Source: Rhipidocladum racemiflorum (lineage: Eukaryota; Streptophyta; Magnoliopsida; Poales; Poaceae). Taken from it: a DNA stretch of 64,000 nucleotides. Position numbers and translations under genes: made by a program. The notes under the pieces were generated by a model, which ran no database searches, was not told where the DNA came from, and saw only the letters and a program-made list of their open reading frames with translations. Positions 46,940-58,160 of the stretch are shown here, piece by piece (the first letter of the stretch is position 1; every line of letters starts with the position of its first letter). Location of the stretch: NCBI GenBank assembly GCA_036346355.1, contig CM070588.1, forward strand, positions 14,183,914 to 14,247,913, in the 5' to 3' direction.

Positions 46940-49900
46940 TGTCGGGACCCCGAATGTGCAAATCCGGACCCTCTGTGTATTCAGCACTAGTCCAGGAACG
47001 CGCTAGTGCACACAGTCTTAACATCGGTAAATATCACAATCATACCAATCGATACTATCAAAGTACTTTATTTAAATAACCAAACTGGTTACTCAACCTT
47101 ATGGTCAAGTCACAAATGTACGCCTCGCAGGACGATACTTATTAAAAAGAGAAATAATAGCAGCGGAAAATCAAATAAGGTAACATCGTGGCGCCATCCA
47201 GTATACCACAGGCAACTGACTGGGCTCGCTTCCCTAAGTAGACGGATCCTCTTGGAGTTCCTCCTCCAAAGCTGGTGTAGTCTCCTCTTCAACTGGTGTT
47301 GTATTGAGGCAAGGGTGAGTACTTGGTACTCAGCAAGTCATGCACAGAATGCAGGCTAATATACTATATGCATGGCTTGGTACAAAGGAATAGCTCAAGG
47401 TATATTTGCGATGCTTGACATTTGAAAAGTAATATAAGTAGATTCGAAAGCAGTAGAAATAAGTAAAGCGTAAATAACTTTTCAAGAAGTTTAATAAACA
47501 TTTTTCCCCATCCTAAACCATATTTCTATCATTTTCATTACTAAACCAAACCAACCTTTCAAATCAAAGTTATTTTCAGAAAGTCTAACCCTTGATCAGT
47601 AATTCCGAGCGATGTCCAATACCGCGGACACGGCTATTCGAATAGATTCTAAACTCTGCAGAGGTTATGCACTTTACCCACAAGATACAATCAAACACCA
47701 CAAAGGCGAGTTCCCGTAACAAAGTCTTTCTAAACCTCTAACAATACAAGTGGTCCTCCCGGTTATTGCGCACTAACCCTTCCCTTCGCTAAGGCGAAGT
47801 CTAGGCCAATCAACCGTTAGATGGGTACTGGCCTCGGCCCGATGCGCTCCCCGTACAACTTACACAAAGGGTGTAGTTGACCTCCTGAGGTCCCACAGTG
47901 CGTTATTAGCAACTTAGTCAACTAGGTCCGTCCCATTACGGACATGTGGTTGCACGTTAGACCAGTTCAAAGGCTTGCAAGGTTAAGTCCTTAGGGTGAC
48001 CAGGGCAAGACTACCCGAAGAACCAAATCAACATCCCCAATGCCACAATGGCCCACTGATTACTCTTGCCACATGCCCTGGCCGAAATCGTTTATCAAAC
48101 CCCGCTTGATTACCATGCACCACGTGCCATCAACATCACATGATACCTTTCCAAAACAGGTTCAATATATCATTAAGTCAATATTAACATTTGATTGTCC
48201 AAAATCATGTCATGAGCACGTAGCGTGTCTAAGCAAGGTACTACAACGGTCTAAAACCCATGTTGGCAATCTAATAATGTCCAACTAGTAATCCACAACT
48301 AGGGTGACAAAGGGTCATGGCACATACTTAAGTAATCAAGGTGTCATACAAAGAAATTGGTATTTATCTAACCCCCATGTTTAAACCAAGTATTTTTCTA
48401 ATTGAACTAGCATGCAATAGTTTAAATCAAAATAGATTTTGAAATATGATCAACATGGTCAAAGCACAACTTGCCTTCAAAAAGTACTTGCTCTTGGTCT
48501 TGAGTTGAATCCTGAGTCAATACTTCTCCTTCGAATCCTTCCGGCACTTCAACGTCTACTCGTAAAGCGTGCAAATAGCAAATACACAAATAAACAATAG
48601 GCAAAAAGTGTCCAAACATCCAAATAAAATCCATAAACAGAAAGAACATAATTTTATGGATTTTTAGAAACTGGAATCGTCAAATTTGGAGTTAAAACGC
48701 AAAAGTTATGATTATTTAAAGTTTAAATAATCGATTAAATAATTTTACAGAGAAAAACTTTAGTCCAAAAATTAAATAAAATTCATATTTAGGTAGATCT
48801 CAATTTTATACAAATTTAGAAATTTGAATCACTCAAATCGGAGTTGAAACGCAAAAGTTATAAGCGTTTGAAGTTTGAATCTAAATCTGAAATCATTATT
48901 TCGAATTAATAAATCATTTTCTTTTTCGGAAATTAATTATTGCGTCAGCATGGACACGTGGCAGCCTCTGATTGGTTGGCTGACGTCAGCCGGTCCATGG
49001 ACTTGGTCCACGCTCGGCTCGGGTCTACCGTGGACTCGGTCCACGATTCTACGTGAGACTGACATGTGGGCCCACTCGGGTGACGTCATCGCTGACGTCA
49101 GCGGAGCTCAGCCCACGGTGCTGACAGGTGGGTCCCACTGTGACGTCATGGGTGACGTCAGCGCTTGGCTGGGTCAGCCGCTGACATGCGGGCCCTCTGA
49201 CACGCGGGCCCCGCGTGTCAGCGTCCTGCCTGCCAGCGTGGGCCAGCGGCCCGACCGCGACGGTCAGGCTTCCCGACACGTGGCGCAATCCCGGCCGTTG
49301 ATTTGAAATTCAACGGTCGCGATTAGATCCAGGGTTAACGCGTTGAATCTACTCGATGATCGTGGGCCGTTCGATCTAGATCGGACGGTCCAGATCTAAT
49401 CCTATAAGAATCACTACCACGGCACGTGGCGATTGTGAACCGTTGGATCTTGATCCAACGGTCCGAATCTAATCGGGTTTGGAACACGTGAACTCACCTC
49501 AACCGCACGATCAAGATCGGACGGTCCACGAGCTTCGCGAGGGTGATGGCGACAGCGGTCTTTGCAGCCACCGGAGACGAGAACGATGACGAGCCCGACG
49601 GCGTTTCGGGGTTGCTCCGGCGAGATGAGTCCTCCCTTCGGGTGCGTCTCGTCACGGGGATTCCGGATCTGGGCTCCTTCTCGGCGGAAGACGACGGACG
49701 ACGGCGGAATCGAGCAAAACCCGCGGCGGAGTGGCGCTCAACTACGGCGAGCTCGCACGGCAAAGCGGCGGCTCGGCGAGATGGCTCGGGAAGCAGTGCG
49801 CAAGGATGAGGGCAACCTCGGGCGTGACCAGGGCTTTAAATAGCCTCGGCGTTCGTGCGAGGCGGAAACCTAATTACACGCGGCGGCGCGGCGGCGAGTC

Positions 49901-50454
49901 CGGCCGGACTCGGCGGAGACGATGACGCTCGGCCGCCCACGTGGCACGATCAACGGCCACGATCGCCTGGCGCGATCGGATCCGGGCGGATCTGGCTCGA
50001 ACCGTGCAGGCGGATCTCAGCCGTTGGATCTTGATCCAACGGTTGGGATTGATTAGGGTTTTGAGCTGGTTTGATCGAGTCAACTGGCTCGGGTCGGACT
50101 CGAGTCCGACTCGGGTTCCGACTCGGTCGGATGAACAGTACTTGACCCGAGTTGAATTTCCAGCGATTTAATATTTAAAATAATTCCCGATAATTCATTT
50201 AATTCATTAAAAATAGCAAATGACTCGAGAAAAATTCGGAAAAATTCTGGAAAATATTTTGGATCATTTTGGACTCAAATAAAATATTTCCAACAAAATT
50301 TTATTTGCAAAATTAAATTCTCTAATTATTTCAAAATGGAATAAATTCAAATAAATTCCAAATAAATCCAAATAAATTCCAGAAAATTCCAAAAATTCAC
50401 CAAAGTGCCAAATCACACATGAATTCAAGAAAAGCAAAATTTTGGGGTGTTACA
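46940..50454 (-). repeat. 5' LTR of G3 (3515 bp)
   Basis: Direct repeat of 37731-41256. TATA box TTTAAATA (plus strand) at 49835-49842, about 610 bp from the 5' end in transcript orientation. Several TGACGTCA sites lie at about 48980-49170. Confidence 0.94.
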
Positions 50455-50459
50455 GCGGG

Positions 50460-50800
50460 GAAGCTTGAAAACGAGCACACAAGCACACAACAAACTCCAA
50501 TTATCTCATCCTCAACAGCATCATCATCATCTTCATCAACAAAGATACTCTCCCCCTGAACATATGCACCAATTCTTATCATCGGACATGTGGCGTGAGC
50601 ATCCGGAATCCACTAGCCATATGTTCTCCTTCCTCGCGTGAGAAGCCTACATAGAAGCAGAAAGTGTCGAGGTCTCGGTACTGGGGTTAGAAATAAGATG
50701 TTTAGGAATCCAGTACTGAGACACACGACGCACAACAGTAGGCACAACACGAGCATTCTTATGCACAAAGATAGATTTGTCTTTTCCCGTGTTCTTACCA
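50460..50800 (-). pseudogene. Copia protease region (element C)
   Basis: Minus strand: GKNTGKDKSIFVHK near 50750-50790, VSQYWIPKHLIS near 50690, then WLVDSGCSRHM near 50590-50622 with the aspartic protease Asp-Ser-Gly, followed by an acidic low-complexity run (DEDDDD). It ends at the G3 insertion. An in-frame stop precedes the protease motif. Confidence 0.8.
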
Positions 50801-52845
50801 ACAAAAGGTGTGCATCACCCTAGGCACATAATGAGAAACAAAGCGTGTCTTTCTGAAATTAGACCTAGCCTTAGTTTTTTCTTTCTTTTGTTGTTTGGCT
50901 AGTCTAAAGCAAAAATCTACTAAATGTCCATCTCTACCACAATGAGTGCAAGTGTACTTAACATGATGTTTTGCTTTAACAGTAGAAGCAACATTTGCAT
51001 TCATCATAGTAGAAGATAAAAGGCCGAGATTTGAAGACAATTTTCTTAGGCTCATTTGAAATCTCAAGTTTGTCATTGCAAGGAGCATAAACAACAGAGC
51101 GAGGTTTAGTTTCATATGAAGCATGAAGATCAAAACCTAAACCTTTCTTGTTTGAGCTAACCTTAGATTGATCCAAAATCATGTTTAATCTTTTCTTGCC
51201 ATTAGTGAATCGTTCCAAAGAACTTTGCAAGTAATCAACTTTCTTGGCAAGAGTTAAACAATTATTGCAAAGATTATCAACCTTCTCTTTCTGTTTACGA
51301 CAAGTAGAGCATGAAAAAACCTCATGTGTAAGCAGATTATCAGTCAATTGAGAAATCCTAGCATTTGCATCTTTCAATTTTAATTCAAGAGTTAAGCATT
51401 TAGAACAAGAAGTTAAACCATGCAAATCATCAGTGGAACAGCTAGCATGTTTAACATGTTTATCATTTTTCTCATTTAGATGCAACAAAAGAGCATGTTC
51501 TTTCCTAAGCAAGGTGAGCTCATTGTAAATTAAGTCACATGATTTGCAAGTATCATCACTAGGAATCAAAGTCTTAAGTCTAGCAATTTCAGCATTCAAT
51601 GATTCAATAATGAAATCATGTTTCTTAATTTTCTTATCACGTTTGTCAAGCAATTTTCCAAGACGAGCAACAGCAATAGCTAATTCATCATAAGAGGGAT
51701 CTACCTCATTGAAGTCGCTGTCGTGGTCGTCCTCGGTGAAGCTATCCTTCTGCTTGCCATGAGACATAATCCTATCAAATCATGCTTGCTTGGAGTTGCA
51801 TCATCTTCGCTGCTCTCCGAGTCCACATCGCTCAAATTGACTTGTTCAAGAGCGGAAAGAACTCGGTGAACCACCTTGCGGTTGATGAAGCTCTTCTTCT
51901 TCCTATCATTTGACGAGAACCTTTTCTTCTCATTCCTTCATCGTTGTCCTTCTCCTCCTTTGATGTTTTTCCTGCAAGCTTAGGACAATTTGTGCGAATA
52001 TGGTTGAGGTCACCACACTCATAGCATCTTGGAGGACCACCTCTCTTTCTCATTCTCACATTCTCGCAAAGCTTTGTTAAAGCGAGAAGAGAGTAGTGCC
52101 AGATCTTCTTCAGAAACTCTTCAAGTTGCTCATCTCATAAAGAAGACATGGAAGAAAAGGAAAAGAAAGAAGAAGAATTTGCATTTGACATGTTATGGTT
52201 AGAGATCAAATCAATTGATTTAATTTTACAATTACTGGCAAGAACATACAAATCATGATTTTTAAACTTAGAGTAAATAAAATCTAATTTGAGTGTGCTC
52301 ATGGTAGTAGATTCTTGTATAGATTTTACTTTCATCTCCCACACTGACATATCAAAAGCACTAAGCAATTGTCGAGCATTTTCTGCATCTGTGTATCTAA
52401 CTCCAACAAAGACGTAGATTGCTAAGAATTTTATTGAAACGTGCAAAGAAGTCATCTACAAATTCACTAGGTTTCATCTCAAAACGCATGTATTCTTTTT
52501 GTAAATATCTTGGCGAACCTCTTTGACAGTGTTAGAACCCTCATGGTAATCACAAAGAGATTTCCATACCTCATATCGGATCGAAGATGAACCACACGAT
52601 CAAAGTTCTTTGCGTCCCAAGCCTTGGATGATCAAGTTGCGCGCCTTGCTATTTGCTTCAACATGTGTGCGATTGGTGTCGTTGACGTTGTCGTTTGCAG
52701 GGACTTCATATGGCTTGTAGACCTTCTCCCAAATTGCGAATCCCTGAGCTTGGATGAACGCCTCCATCTTGGCCTTCCAAAACTGAAAATCAACACCATT
52801 GAACACACAAGGTTTTGTCGAATAATGATCCATTGATCTAATCAC
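50800..52845 (-). pseudogene. Copia gag and coiled-coil extension (element C)
   Basis: Starts near 52833-52845 (MDHYSTKPCVFNGVDFQFWK). Gag core in three frames: SLCDYHEGSNTVKEVRQDIY near 52510-52560, VRYTDAENARQLLSAFD at 52370-52420, and a CCHC zinc knuckle CYECGDLNHIRTNC near 51985-52025. A frame at 50976-51767 gives a 260-residue, Lys/Glu-rich coiled-coil segment (DKRDKKIKKHDFIIESLNAEI) with paired cysteines, then a second zinc knuckle CTHCGRDGHLVDFC near 50930-50975. Two knuckles and a long coiled coil are typical of the Sire/Maximus lineage. At least four stops or shifts make it non-functional. Confidence 0.85.
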
Positions 52846-52871
52846 CGATTAAGATAGATTAGAAAAACCTC

Positions 52872-52883
52872 GCTCTGATACCA
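52872..52883 (-). other. Primer binding site of element C (initiator-Met tRNA)
   Basis: Minus strand TGGTATCAGAGC, two bases from the LTR edge at 52886. Confidence 0.92.
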
Positions 52884-52885
52884 CT

Positions 52886-54515
52886 TGTAGGATCGAAGTA
52901 TACGAATATAGCAATCAGAGGGGGGTGAATGATTGTGCGGAAGCTAAAACCAAATTCTTGACCTATTAAAAGTTCACCCCAAAACAGAACCAAATAATTG
53001 CCTCGTTTTCGACAAAAACAGAATGACAGAGGTTTGGTAAAATGCGAATTCCTGGAGATCCAACCGTTAGATTGATCTGAAATTTGGACACAAGAAACTA
53101 GATTCCAATACGAATCGAACCCAAAAAGAATCAGCTCGATCGGACTTACGGATCAAAAGGTATGAGCTTCGCAAGCTTGCTGATCCAGAACTTGACGAGA
53201 ATCAATCTAATCAAAACTTCAAGATTAAACAAGAACGACTAAAGATTGATCAACTAGACTTTGAGGAACACTAGATCAATACCCTAGAGAGGTTTTTGAT
53301 GGATCAAATCAAGATGAAACTCAAAAAACAAAAACCAATTTAGAACTAGAACAAGTATGCAAACAAGAACCAAAAGAGAATATTGTAGCACACAAGGAAC
53401 TAGAAGAATTGATCTTTATTTCTTTTGTCTAAAGTACTCCCATCAAAAGAGTACAAACCCTAAAACCAAGCTCAAGCTCCCTTGCGCTTGTTCTGCTACT
53501 TGGTTCGATTGATGCCCTTTAACAGGAGACACCCCTCCTATTTAAAGGACCAACCCACAAGGAGTTCTGAATACGATTCCTATTCCCTAGAAGGAATCTG
53601 TATCCAACACAACTCTACTTGGCCCAACCTGGCCGAGTACAACTCTTGCACGCGTATGGCAACCCTACCATACTCACGTGACTAACACTTTGCACGCGTA
53701 TGGCCACCTGCCATACTTACGTGACTAACACTTTGCACGCGAATGACCTCCTGCCATTCTCACGTGACTAACCATTCTTCATGTGCACCATTCTCTTAGC
53801 TCGAACGTCCCGCATGACATCCTTGACCACCAAGACCTCGGTTCCTCCTAAACCTAGTCCCGAACCTCAGTTCCTCCATGAACCTAGTTCCGGTCCCGTC
53901 ATCGACCACATTCGCCCTCGAGCAATACCTGCACATGAACAAACCACAAAACAATTTCGAGCACAAGTCCGCGACTTGACTCAACATTAGTCCATGCAAA
54001 TACTCACACGAGCATTGCATAAATTCCACTTCAAAACAAGCATCATGAAATTCTCACAAATTTCATAATCTCAAAATAAAATCCAAAAATCATTTCAATT
54101 CTTGCAAAACACCTAAACCGAGCAAAACACGTTCACAACGGACAAAAATAAAAAACCCTAGAAAAAGTCCATTCACGACGAACCAACAAAATCGGTCTGT
54201 TGTACAAGTGAAAGTCTCGGTTCCAAGAAGAAATCATTCCGGCGAAAACACGTTCACGACTGACCAAGAAATTGGTCCGACGTACATGCAAAACCTACTG
54301 GTTTCTTGGAAAATTAGCATGTCCACGACAGACCCAAAAACTTGGTCCGGCGCAAACACAAAATCGGTTCGGTGCAAAAGGGAAACTCTCTGTTTTTGAG
54401 AATTTGGTCCGGCACAAGAAAAAGATACACTATTTCTTGTCAACTTGTCAAACACATGCACAAACACATTTTGCAAATTGAATTCTAAGCCAATTTTTCA
54501 GCACATGATTTCACA
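52886..54515 (-). repeat. 5' LTR of element C (1630 bp)
   Basis: Direct repeat of 34588-36215, ending GATTTCACA, then the target duplicate TAAAA at 54516-54520. Confidence 0.93.
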
Positions 54516-54612
54516 TAAAACTTGCCAAGATGAAGAATAAACTCTCAATTTACCCCATTCTCTCTTGTTCATACCACTTGCTGAATATTTCTTGTCCCTA
54601 CATTGTTTTAAA

Positions 54613-55393
54613 ATGCTGCGTTCTTACGAGAGTGTCTCTTGGCAGAGGAAGAGGATTCACACTTATGGTGAGCATGAGGGAGGCTACGCCACAGAGCTAT
54701 GGAGAATGCTTCAGGTGTTGGGAGGCTTTAAGCGGCCGATCTACATAGCCAACAGTTGGATCGTGAATGGGAAGGCCCGGGGTATGGTCACCAAGATCAC
54801 TGTGTATGCCCGGGAGAAGACCAAGGCGAGTCGCCCCGTCAACATCATTGTCAGGAGGGCCACATTTGAAGCCGGCATCCAGGAGACATCACATATTGCT
54901 CTAAGGAAGATCTATGCCACCTACGCCACCGAGCTACAGGAGTCTATTTTCCTCCCTCACCCGCAGAAAGGAGGAGTCACTAGTGCGTCGATCGACCTGG
55001 AGAGCGACGTCGCTGTTGTGCACTTGGCCAGGTTCACCGTCGCGCAGGATGTGGTGATGGACCAGACTGTACAGGAGTTGGACGCCGCCTACACTACTTT
55101 GGAGGCCACTAAAAAGAGTTTGCAGGATACCCACGTTTGGGCAGCACATAGGATCAGAGAGCTGGAGGAGGCGCTGTATGGCCAGGAGCTAGAGGCAGAG
55201 TTAGAGCTGGACGAGGAGGGCCCCGGAAGTGCAGCCAGAGCCTGAGCCAGAACAGCAGCCAGCGCCAGAGTTGGAGGACATTGCTTCGTTGACCACAACT
55301 GTTGTGGGTCATGGAGATCGCTTCGCGCCAATGCCGCTACACTTGCCCAAGTGTCTACCAGGATGTTCCCACTCAGGGTGGATCGATGAGTGA
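54613..55393 (+). pseudogene. orf0 of G1: conserved extra frame upstream of gag
   Basis: ATG at 54613 (MLRSYESVSWQRKRIH). The frame is open to 55245, then a one-base shift near 55228 puts the tail (VVGHGDRFAPMP and final WIDE before the TGA at 55391-55393) in another frame; about 259 codons in all. Motifs shared with G2 and G3: EGGYATELW, LGGF(K/E)RP(I/L)Y, KITVYAREK, RR(A/S)TFE.GIQE.SH.A, Y..ELQESIF, VVHLARF.VAQ, a helical coiled-coil-like part (ELDAAYTTLEATKKSLQD) and an acidic, Glu/Pro-rich tail. It is not gag or pol and shows no domain I recognise. Rice RIRE3/RIRE8-type elements are described with an orf0 in this place (from memory). Function unknown. Confidence 0.8.
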
Positions 55394-55677
55394 GCGTTCT
55401 AGGTCTGGTAGTTGAGACTCGAGTGTTAAGTCGAATAATAAGAGTCGCCCTTTAGGCGTTAGACTCCAGTGTGTTAGTTCAATTTGGATCTTTTTGATTG
55501 CTGAGTGTGCAGTATGTGTTGCAGAGCCCTTAGGCATTGCAAGCAACCATACTAAATTATTATTGAATAATTAATAAAGTTGGATTTTGAGTTACACCTT
55601 TTACCCCCACATAAGTTTCTCTATTACTTGTCTATTCTTGTTTCCCCCTCATCTCTAAACCTTGGAGCAATCAACAG
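55394..55677 (+). other. Spacer between orf0 and gag in G1
   Basis: About 280 bp; no frame. An AATTAATAAAG word lies near 55568. Similar spacers occur in G2 and G3. Confidence 0.6.
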
Positions 55678-56720
55678 ATGGTGAACACTCGTGGCAACAA
55701 CGGAGGAAGTGGAAGTTGTTTCCGCCCCACAGGAAACCCCAATGATGGAATACCTGCACCACAGCCAGCACCGCCAGTTGACATGCAGAACTTTGGAGCT
55801 TTCCTTGCCGCTCAGACGCGGTTGATGCATGCTATGATGCAACAGATGCAACAAATTACCGCTCAAGCTGCTGCCAATCAGAATAACCAGGTCAATCAAG
55901 GATAGCGTCTGAATTCCAGGCTTTCTGAGTTCATGAGGACCCATCCGCCCAAATTTTTTGGGAATGAAAACCCATTGGAGGCAGATGACTGGCTAAGGTC
56001 CATAGAGAGGAAGCTGCACATTACCTAGTGCATTGGGAATGAGAGAGTGCTTTATTCATCTCATCAGTTGGAAGGTACTGCTGCAGAATGGTGGGAGAAT
56101 TTCTGCGCCTCCCATGAAAACCCACAGGAGATCACTTGGGAGGAGTTCACGACTGCTTTTCGTCAGTATCATGTGCCTGAGGGAATTATGGACTTAAAGA
56201 AGGGGGAATTTCGAGTTCTAAAGCAAGGCAGCCAGTCAGTGGCTGATTACTTGAGCAAATTCACTCAATTAGCTCGCTACGCACCTGAAGATGTAGCGAC
56301 AGACAAGGCAAGATAGTCTCGCTTCATGAAGGGACTGAACTCAAGACTGCATGTGGGACTAATTACCCACACGTTCCCTGATTTCTAGGAGTTGGTGAAC
56401 AAGGCTCTTATCCTGGAAGACAAGCGCAAGGAGCTGGATGACAACCGGAAGTGCCGGATGGCACAGCAAGGAACTTGCCCAGGAGCGCAAAGGTTGACGG
56501 TTGCGCCCAATCAGTTCTTTAGATTCCAACCTCAGAACGTTGCCAAGACACCGTCACCAAAGACTAAGGTCCGCTTGGCCGAGTTATCGACACCAAAGAC
56601 AAGCCGTAATTGCACCAAAGACAAAGCCACCAATGACAAGGAGACGCCGCTACATACCAGAACGAGCTAGGGCACTTCGCCAATAATTGCCCTAAGAGAG
56701 GAAGAGGTGTGATGCCTATC
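55678..56720 (+). pseudogene. Gypsy gag (G1)
   Basis: ATG at 55678 (MVNTRGNNGGSGS). N-terminal MQNFGAFLAAQTRLMHAMMQ; core SEFMRTHPPKFFGNEN, EADDWLRSIERKLHIT, SHQLEGTAAEWWENF, MDLKKGEFRVLKQGS, QLARYAPEDVATDKA, ELVNKALILEDKRKELDD. Four in-frame TAG stops (55903, 56026, 56314 and 56387), each where relatives have or suggest Gln. A zinc knuckle remnant (GHFANNCPKR near 56670-56697) has lost its first two Cys and is frame-shifted. The domain is the retrotransposon gag of Ty3 type. Confidence 0.87.
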
Positions 56721-57220
56721 TGCTTCAACCTTGGAACGACGCTTGCACGGACACCCACACCAGGAGGAAACCGTGGAGCTGCTCAAGCTAGAGCCACACC
56801 CCAAGCTACAGTGAGAGGTCGAATCAACCACGTCACCGTTGATACGGTTCATAAAACATCAGACGTCGTACTGGGTAAGTTATTGGTTAATTCAGTACCT
56901 GCAACAGTTTTGTTTGATTCTGGAGCTTCGCATTCTTTTATATCTCAGAATTTGCTGTTGAAAATGGGTTAAGAATGGTGAACCTTAGACATGTGTTGCT
57001 AGTCCAATCCCCTGGGTTAGAACTCCGATCTAATATACGATGTTCTGGGGTAAAGTTACTAATAAATGGGGTAGAGTTCCTAGTGAACCTTATCATATTG
57101 GATACCCAAACCCTAGATGTTATACTGAGAATGGATTGGTTGTCCAAGCACAAGGCTGTGTTAGACTGTGGACGAAGAGTTGTATCAGTCGAGAGCCCAG
57201 ATGGTAGGAAAGTGGAGTTT
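56721..57220 (+). pseudogene. Gypsy aspartic protease (G1)
   Basis: VRGRINHVTVDTVHKTSDV, then VLFDSGASHSFISQN with the catalytic DSG near 56918-56950. A one-base loss near 56966 shifts the frame. It continues from 56975 with LLVQSPGLELRSN, LDVILRMDWLSKHKAVLDC and KVEFQATAVRDGQLMVN. Confidence 0.87.
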
Positions 57221-58160
57221 CAAGCAACCGCCGTTCGAGATGGACAACTGATGGTCAACAGTGTGAAGACAGTCAGCATTGAAGATGTACCCGTGGTCAG
57301 TGAGTACCCGGATGTTTTTCCTGAAGATTTCCCTGGTATGCTGCCAGACAGGGACATTGAGTTTGTGATTGAGTTAGTACCTGGTACAGCCCCGATAGCC
57401 AAGAGACCTTATCGGATGTCGACTGATGAGTTAGTGGAGATGAAGAAGCAGATCGAAGAGTTGTTGGAGAAAGGATTCATAAGACCTAGTTCATCGCCGT
57501 GGGGAGAGCCAGTTCTGTTCGTCAAGAAGAAGGATGGAAGTTTTCGGATGTGTATTGATTATCGTGCACTCAATGATGTGACGATAAAGAACAAGTATCC
57601 GCTACCCAGGGGCGATGACTTGTTCGATCAGTTGTGAGGAGCTGGAGTTTTCTCCAAGATTGATCTTCAATCGGGATATCATCAACTGAAGATTCGATCC
57701 GAGGATATACCGAAGACCTCATTTTCATCAAGATATGGACATTATGAGTTTACAATTATGTCTTTTGGTCTGACGAATATGCCTACATATTTCATGAATA
57801 TGATGAATAAAGTTTTCATGAAGTACCTAGATAAGTTTGTCGTCATGTTTATAGATGACATACTTGTCTACTCCAAGACGAGAGGAGAACACACTGAACA
57901 TCTGAGGCTAGTTCTTGAGAAGTTGCGAGAGCAGCAGCTATTTGCTAAGTTTAGCAAATGTGACTTATGGAAGAGTAAGGTGGAATTTCTCGGACATGTA
58001 ATGACAGCTGAGGGAGTTGCAGTAGACCCGAGCAAAGTGGAAGCAGTATTGCATTGGGAGCAGCCGAAGTCGATGACTCAGATTCGCAGTTTTCTTGGAA
58101 TGGCGGGATATTACCATTGATTCATTGAAGGATTCTCAACAATTGCTAGACCACTTACGC
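57221..58160 (+). pseudogene. Gypsy reverse transcriptase (G1)
   Basis: Motifs: RPYRMSTDELVEMKKQIEE, GFIRPSSSPWGEPVLFVKKK, DYRALNDVTIKNKYPLPR, FSKIDLQSGYHQLKI, FGLTNMPTYFMNMMNKVF, the catalytic MFIDDILVYSK near 57847-57879, EFLGHVMTAEGVAVDPSK and IRSFLGMAGYY. Stops: TGA at 57635-57637 and TGA at 58118-58120, both at arginine positions (CGA to TGA fits CpG decay), plus a frame shift near 57700-57750. Confidence 0.9.

Larger units (their letters stand above)
37731..50454 (-). mobile_element. Ty3-gypsy element G3, full length (12.7 kb)
   Basis: LTRs at 37731-41256 and 46940-50454, flanked by GCGGG (37726-37730 and 50455-50459). It has the primer site at 46923-46935 and the minus-strand polypurine tract AAGGGGGGAGG at the inner edge of the left LTR. 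The 5.7-kb internal region carries orf0, gag, protease, reverse transcriptase, RNase H, integrase and a C-terminal chromodomain-like tail in normal order. The two LTRs are identical over long runs (for example about 39150-39700 against 48355-48905). Most differences, and many internal frame breaks, sit on CAG/CTG (see findings). It is the youngest layer of the stack. Confidence 0.95.
34588..54515 (-). mobile_element. Ty1-copia element C (Sire/Maximus-like), interrupted by G3
   Basis: LTRs at 34588-36215 and 52886-54515, flanked by TAAAA (34583-34587 and 54516-54520). Minus orientation: perfect initiator-Met primer site beside the right LTR, then a long gag with coiled-coil extension, protease, a gap, and RNase H near the left LTR. 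Its own length without G3 is about 7.2 kb. Integrase and most of the reverse transcriptase are absent. G3 sits between the protease and RNase H segments. The two LTRs differ at roughly 25 of 1630 positions by eye. Confidence 0.92.
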
